A DNA stretch of 9,619 nucleotides from Kiritimatiellales bacterium. Lineage in GTDB: Bacteria; Verrucomicrobiota; Kiritimatiellia; Kiritimatiellales; Pontiellaceae. The stretch is from NCBI GenBank assembly GCA_030630445.1, contig DAOVNC010000096.1:1-9619 (forward strand), given 5' to 3'. Made by a program: the position numbers and the translations under genes. Below the pieces are notes generated by a model. The model made no database searches, was not told where the DNA came from, and saw only the letters and a program-made list of their open reading frames with translations. Within the stretch, counting starts at the first letter, position 1. Every line of letters starts with the position of its first letter. Below, one piece after another: positions 5,947-9,619 of this stretch.

Positions 5947-7944
5947 ATGTCGAAATTCTCTACGCTGATCCTGTTGTTGGTTGCGCTCCATATTTATGCC
6001 GCAGAGCCAAACTATGCCTTGGAGTTCAACGGCCATGATGCGCAAGTCGATATCTCGATGAAGCCCCTGCTCAAGGAGTGGACCATCTCAGCGTGGATTC
6101 ACAAAGAGGGCGCGTGGGCTGATGACGAGGTCATTGTTGGCAATGGCTGGGTGACGGTGCAGGAATGGGAGGATTACCCACTGCATGTCCATAAGGGCAA
6201 ACTCTGCTGTTACCGTAGCGGTCTTTTTGCGCCGGAGGAAATGCCGCAGGGCTGGCATCAGATCGCTTCCAGCTGGGACGGGAAAAAGGCCCGCCTCTTC
6301 ATCGACGGCAAACAAGTGGCCGAAAAAGAGGGTGGCCGCCCGACTTGCCCTTCCTTTGTCGGGTCGGACGACGGAAAAGAATATTTCACAGGAAGAATCG
6401 ACGAGCTGCGCATCTGGAACAAGGCGCTGGCTGTCGACCAACTCAGCCAGTGGATGAACAAGCCGGTAACTTCCGCTCATCCGGACTATGCTTCTCTTGT
6501 CGCTTATTATCGCTTTGATGATCGGGCGCTCGATGCCACGGACTACAAGGGGATCCACAAAGGGGACATCAAGCAGCATTACAAGAGTGCGAGCGATGGT
6601 GGAGGCCCCATGTATGTTGCCAATAGCAACCGGTCCTTCAAAATTCCCGAGATCAAGATGAAGCTCTTGCAGGCACAGCAGCTACAGACTTCCTTTCCCC
6701 TGCGTGCCGGTCAGAAGAAGGTCGAAATTCTCAAGCTTAAAATCAATTGCGAGGGTTCGCAGCAGCCCTTGACTGTAGATCATCTCCAGCTCGATCTTTC
6801 CGGCTGCAGCGATCTCGCCGATGTCGAACGGGTTCGTCTCTTTGCCCTTGGCGCCAATGCCGAACTTGCATCCGGCAAGGAACTCATTGCCGGCGGTCTC
6901 AAGCCGCAACGCAAGATGGGCATCGCTTGCGGGCAGCAATTGCAACCGGGAATAAACTACATTGCGGTTTGTTTCGACCTCAAACCTTCTGCCAAGGCTG
7001 GCAATGCCATCGATGCCTTTTGTTACGGACTGGAACTCAATGGGGAAACGATTGCTGCTAGTCTTCGGGAAAAACCGGCCCCGCATCGGGTTTTGCCAAA
7101 AGCGCGCAATGTCAATGAACTCAAGGTGCTTAACTGGAACATCTGGCACGGTGGCATCGAGAAGGGCAGAGACATCGGTCCTGTTCAGGTGGCGGATATC
7201 ATCCGCGCTTGCGATGCCGATGTGGTCGCCATGGTCGAAACCTATGGTTCCGGCAAACGCATTGCCGACCTGCTTGGCTTCCACTTCTACGAACCCTACA
7301 AGGGTTCCAACCTGTCCATTCTCTCGCGTCACCCGATTCTACAGACCTATAAATCCGCCAAAGGTGATTTTTACAGCACGGGTGCCAAGGTCGAATTACC
7401 TAATGGCCGCGAAGCTCTGATCTGGGTCATCTGGATCCGCTACTGGGGGCCGGACTATGTTCTGCAACAGTATTCGAAGGCATATTCCGCCCATGACTGG
7501 ATCAAAGGCGACGAGGAAGCCGCCGATGCCGACCTCAAGGAAATTCTCGAAAAGGACATTGCCAAGCATCACGATGGCAAAATGCCGCTGATCTTTGCCG
7601 GCGACTTCAATTCCTGCTCTCATGTCGACATGACCTCCCGGGCGGCCAAAGCTGGCCTGCATAATGGCTGGGTAGTCGACCTGCCGGTGCACAAGCAGAT
7701 GTTCGCTCAGGACTTCAAGGACAGCTACCGCGAAAGCAACCCCAATGAAAGTATTCACCACGGCGGCACCTGGGCCGCCAACTACCGCTGGTCCGATGAC
7801 TTTCGTATCGACTTCATCTACTACAAGGGACGGGACATCCAGGCGCGCAGTTCGCACGTCATCAGCGAACATCCCCAGGCCGATGTTCTCTGGCCCGGCG
7901 ATCACTCAGCGGTCTTCAGCGTCTTTGATGTGGGCAAGGAGTAG
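5947..7944 (+). CDS. Secreted LamG + endonuclease/exonuclease/phosphatase protein
   Basis: A 665-residue exported protein with three modules. Residues 1-19 are a Sec signal peptide with probable cleavage after YAA. Residues about 20-190 are a LamG/concanavalin-like jellyroll, with ALEFNG (24-29), WTISAWIH (45-52), WHQIASSWDG (103-112), and GRIDELRIWNKAL (149-161). About 235-385 resembles the BNR-associated N-terminal domain found on bacterial sialidases. About 390-662 is an EEP-fold hydrolase: LNWNIWHGG (395-403, Asn398), Glu431 in VETYG, AGDFNSCSHVD (551-561, Asp553 and Asn555), RIDFIYY (620-626) and GDHSAVF (651-657, His653). All expected metal and catalytic positions are present, so it is probably an active Mg-dependent phosphodiesterase or phosphatase acting on an extracytoplasmic substrate. 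The substrate (DNA, phospholipid, phosphorylated glycan) cannot be read from sequence. It lies 52 bases after fkp. No C-terminal sorting tag or membrane anchor is visible. Confidence 0.88.
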   Translation: MSKFSTLILLLVALHIYAAEPNYALEFNGHDAQVDISMKPLLKEWTISAWIHKEGAWADDEVIVGNGWVTVQEWEDYPLHVHKGKLCCYRSGLFAPEEMPQGWHQIASSWDGKKARLFIDGKQVAEKEGGRPTCPSFVGSDDGKEYFTGRIDELRIWNKALAVDQLSQWMNKPVTSAHPDYASLVAYYRFDDRALDATDYKGIHKGDIKQHYKSASDGGGPMYVANSNRSFKIPEIKMKLLQAQQLQTSFPLRAGQKKVEILKLKINCEGSQQPLTVDHLQLDLSGCSDLADVERVRLFALGANAELASGKELIAGGLKPQRKMGIACGQQLQPGINYIAVCFDLKPSAKAGNAIDAFCYGLELNGETIAASLREKPAPHRVLPKARNVNELKVLNWNIWHGGIEKGRDIGPVQVADIIRACDADVVAMVETYGSGKRIADLLGFHFYEPYKGSNLSILSRHPILQTYKSAKGDFYSTGAKVELPNGREALIWVIWIRYWGPDYVLQQYSKAYSAHDWIKGDEEAADADLKEILEKDIAKHHDGKMPLIFAGDFNSCSHVDMTSRAAKAGLHNGWVVDLPVHKQMFAQDFKDSYRESNPNESIHHGGTWAANYRWSDDFRIDFIYYKGRDIQARSSHVISEHPQADVLWPGDHSAVFSVFDVGKE

Positions 7945-7980
7945 GTGTAAAAGATACCTGCGGATCAAGGTTTAATTCTT

Positions 7981-8008
7981 TTGCGCTAGACCATTTTGCC
8001 TCTATTAT
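7981..8008 (+). promoter_or_regulatory. Possible promoter for the glycosyltransferase, near-leaderless
   Basis: TATTAT (8003-8008) matches 5 of 6 of a -10 box; the best -35 at a 16-base spacing is the poor TTGCGC (7981-7986). The -10 ends 7 bases before the ATG at 8016, so the transcript would begin at or next to the start codon, consistent with the lack of a Shine-Dalgarno there. Consensus match only. Confidence 0.3.
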
Positions 8009-8015
8009 CCCCGGC

Positions 8016-9134
8016 ATGAAGATTGGGTTTTCGACATTTGTGATGCAGGGAGGGAAGTCGGGGGTTGCGACGTATGTTCGCAACCTGATCCGGTTCCTGC
8101 AGCTGGAGGATGCGGAAAACAGGTACGACCTGCTGATGGCGCGCGACGAGACGGGCTTGGTTCCGCTCACCAATCCAAACTTTGGAAAAACCCTCTACGC
8201 CCCGTTCATCAACCGGCCGGTGATGAACCTGGCTTGGCACAACTTGGCGCTGCCGCAAAAGAAGTATGATCTGCTGCATATTCCGAGCTATCGCCGCATC
8301 CCGCTGGTGAAGAGAACCAAGGTTGTGGCGACGGTGCATGATCTGGCCGCGTTTTCGGTGGACGGCAAGTATGGCCGGGCACGCATGTTGTTCAACCGCA
8401 GGGTGGTTCCTTCGATGATCCGCAACGCCGACCATGTGATTGCGGTAAGCCATGCGACGAAGAACGATCTCGTCCGGCGGATTGGCTATCCGGAAGAAAA
8501 GATTTCGGTGATCTATTCGGGCATCGATCGCGATTTGTTCCGCCCCATGCCCAGACCGGAGGCCCGTGATCGGCTTTCGATGCTCCACGGACTGGAAAAA
8601 CCATTCTTCGTCTATGTTTCGCGGCTGGAGCATCCGGCAAAAAACCATGTCCGGCTGATCGAGGCGTTTGAGCGGTTTAAGCTGGAGAACGACAGCGCGC
8701 ACCAGTTGGTGTTCGCGGGGGCGGATTGGCACGGGGCAAACACGATCCGCGCCCGAGCGGCGGAAAGTCCAGTGAAGGACGACATCGTCTTCCTTGGTTT
8801 TGCCCCGATGAAGTCGCTCCCCCTGCTCTACAGCGGATGCGATTTGATGGTCTATCCGTCGCTGTTCGAGGGCTTCGGCTTCCCGATCGTGGAGGCGCTG
8901 GCCTGCGGTGCGCCGGTGATCTGCTCGAATACTTCTTCGATGAAGGAGATTGCGGGCACCCGCATCCCGACCTTCGACCCAACGAGCCCGGACGAAATCT
9001 TCCAATTGCTCGAAGCCGCGGTTGCCAAGGATTGGGGGGCCCGGCAGCGGGCGGACGGCATGGAATATGCTCTTACGTTTGATTGGCGGAAAACCGCACA
9101 AAAGGTAAAGGGAGTTTACCAGTCCATTGGCTGA
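8016..9134 (+). CDS. GT4-family glycosyltransferase (GT-B fold)
   Basis: A retaining glycosyltransferase of 372 residues, a typical GT4 length, which would transfer a sugar from an NDP-sugar during synthesis of a surface polysaccharide, O-antigen or exopolysaccharide. The N-terminal Rossmann half has the acceptor-side Gly-rich start (QGGKSGVATYVRNL, 11-24) and VATVHDLAAF (104-113). The C-terminal nucleotide-sugar half has IYSGIDRDLF (166-175), YVSRLEHPAKNH (200-211; Arg203 and Lys209 are the usual phosphate contacts), and the EX7E motif Glu285/Glu293 in FEGFGFPIVEALACG. No membrane segment is visible, so it is cytoplasmic or peripheral. The ATG at 8016 gives a family-typical start (KIGFSTF); no Shine-Dalgarno is seen. 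It follows the LamG/EEP gene by 71 bases and precedes the next gene by 13. Donor and acceptor sugars cannot be assigned; use of GDP-linked sugars is possible but unproven. Confidence 0.92.
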   Translation: MKIGFSTFVMQGGKSGVATYVRNLIRFLQLEDAENRYDLLMARDETGLVPLTNPNFGKTLYAPFINRPVMNLAWHNLALPQKKYDLLHIPSYRRIPLVKRTKVVATVHDLAAFSVDGKYGRARMLFNRRVVPSMIRNADHVIAVSHATKNDLVRRIGYPEEKISVIYSGIDRDLFRPMPRPEARDRLSMLHGLEKPFFVYVSRLEHPAKNHVRLIEAFERFKLENDSAHQLVFAGADWHGANTIRARAAESPVKDDIVFLGFAPMKSLPLLYSGCDLMVYPSLFEGFGFPIVEALACGAPVICSNTSSMKEIAGTRIPTFDPTSPDEIFQLLEAAVAKDWGARQRADGMEYALTFDWRKTAQKVKGVYQSIG

Positions 9135-9147
9135 CTGGTTGGGTTGC

Positions 9148-9619
9148 ATGAGAAAAAGGATTAAAAATGTCTCCTTGACGATTGCGGGGCTGTTGTGTGC
9201 CGCCTTGGCCTTGCTTTATCTCCACTTTCAGGTCGAGGGGAGCCAAATAGCACTTACTGCCACCGAGCAGCAGTGGATCGATCAACACCGCAACTCCATC
9301 CGCTATGCCCCAATTCCCGACGCACCGCCATTCGATTTCATCGAGAATGGCCGTCATAAAGGTCTCACACCTGATTATATCAGCCTGGTTGAAGACAAAC
9401 TGGGCATGGAATTTGTCATCGTCGAGTACAGCAAGCAGAAGGAAATCATGGACGACGTGAAGCTGGGCAAGATTGATCGTGTCGGCTCGCTTCAAGCGAC
9501 CCCGGACCGACGGAAATACCTGCGGTTCACAAAACCCTACTACAGCATCGACAATGTCATACTCATGCTAAAGGAAAGTTCCGGCACCTATTCCCTCGAT
9601 GGCCTTCAAGGTTTATCGA
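9148..9619 (+). CDS. Membrane-anchored periplasmic solute-binding domain protein, partial
   Basis: Frame open from the ATG at 9148 to the right edge, giving 157 visible residues. Residues 1-7 are basic (MRKRIKN) and about 8-28 are a hydrophobic signal peptide or anchor. From about 37 the sequence follows the SBP_bac_3 type of extracytoplasmic ligand-binding domain: LTATEQQWIDQH (36-47), IRYAPIPDAPPFDFIENG (51-68), KGLTPDYISLVEDKLG (71-86), GKIDRVGS (107-114) and the characteristic TPDRRKYLRFTKPYYS (118-133). The LTxxEQxWI lead-in is typical of these domains when they form the sensor of BvgS/EvgS-like histidine kinases, diguanylate cyclases or lytic transglycosylases, rather than free ABC-transporter binding proteins. 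The C-terminal part needed to choose lies outside the window. It starts 13 bases after the glycosyltransferase stop, so co-transcription is likely. No clear Shine-Dalgarno precedes the ATG. Confidence 0.8.
   Translation, partial: MRKRIKNVSLTIAGLLCAALALLYLHFQVEGSQIALTATEQQWIDQHRNSIRYAPIPDAPPFDFIENGRHKGLTPDYISLVEDKLGMEFVIVEYSKQKEIMDDVKLGKIDRVGSLQATPDRRKYLRFTKPYYSIDNVILMLKESSGTYSLDGLQGLS

Noticed and set aside
7943..7959. AGGTGT/ATACCT hairpin at the end of the LamG/EEP gene as a terminator
   Set aside because: Six base pairs including one G-T pair, with no immediate T-run; too weak to call.
7986..9149. 387-residue minus-strand open frame spanning the glycosyltransferase
   Set aside because: It is slightly longer than the real gene but has no motifs, while the plus strand shows a complete GT4 enzyme with EX7E.

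Overview
The window looks like a G+C-rich bacterial chromosome carrying the end of an integrated element at its left edge. Roughly 1-1470 is visibly A+T-richer than the rest and reads leftward; from the tRNA at 1471 onward the DNA is G+C-rich (about 55-60% by eye). The taxon cannot be fixed from sequence alone. The combination of a Bacteroides-type bifunctional Fkp, a secreted LamG + BNR-associated-domain protein and non-Bacteroidetes G+C content is compatible with the PVC superphylum (Kiritimatiellota/Lentisphaerota-like, carbohydrate-degrading bacteria). That placement is inference, about even odds.

Layout, left to right. (1) 1-1470, minus strand: a tyrosine recombinase/integrase with a recognisable promoter, followed after a single base by the start of a small unknown gene that runs off the left edge. 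(2) 1471-1547: an intact tRNA-Arg(TCT) with encoded CCA. Its 5' end faces the integrase promoter, an uncommon geometry for tRNA-targeting elements. (3) 1674-2630: an AEC-family (auxin efflux carrier-like) membrane transporter. (4) 2655-2837, minus: a 60-residue membrane protein with a strong Shine-Dalgarno, convergent with the transporter. (5) 3003-5894: a bifunctional L-fucokinase / GDP-L-fucose pyrophosphorylase (Fkp-like). (6) 5947-7944: a secreted three-module protein of LamG, BNR-associated N-terminal-like domain and endonuclease/exonuclease/phosphatase domain. (7) 8016-9134: a GT4-family glycosyltransferase. (8) 9148 to the right edge: the N-terminal part of a membrane-anchored protein with a periplasmic solute-binding (SBP_bac_3) domain, probably a sensor or enzyme whose output domain lies outside the window.

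How they fit together: Fkp makes GDP-fucose from free fucose, the GT4 enzyme could build a surface glycan, and the LamG/EEP protein acts outside the cytoplasm. Gaps are short (52, 71 and 13 bases), so the four rightmost genes could be partly co-transcribed, but no direct pathway link between them is demonstrable here. No CRISPR array, transposase, rRNA or obvious new defence system is visible. The most interesting items are the integrase/tRNA-5' junction with its repeats, and the unusual domain architecture of the secreted EEP protein.
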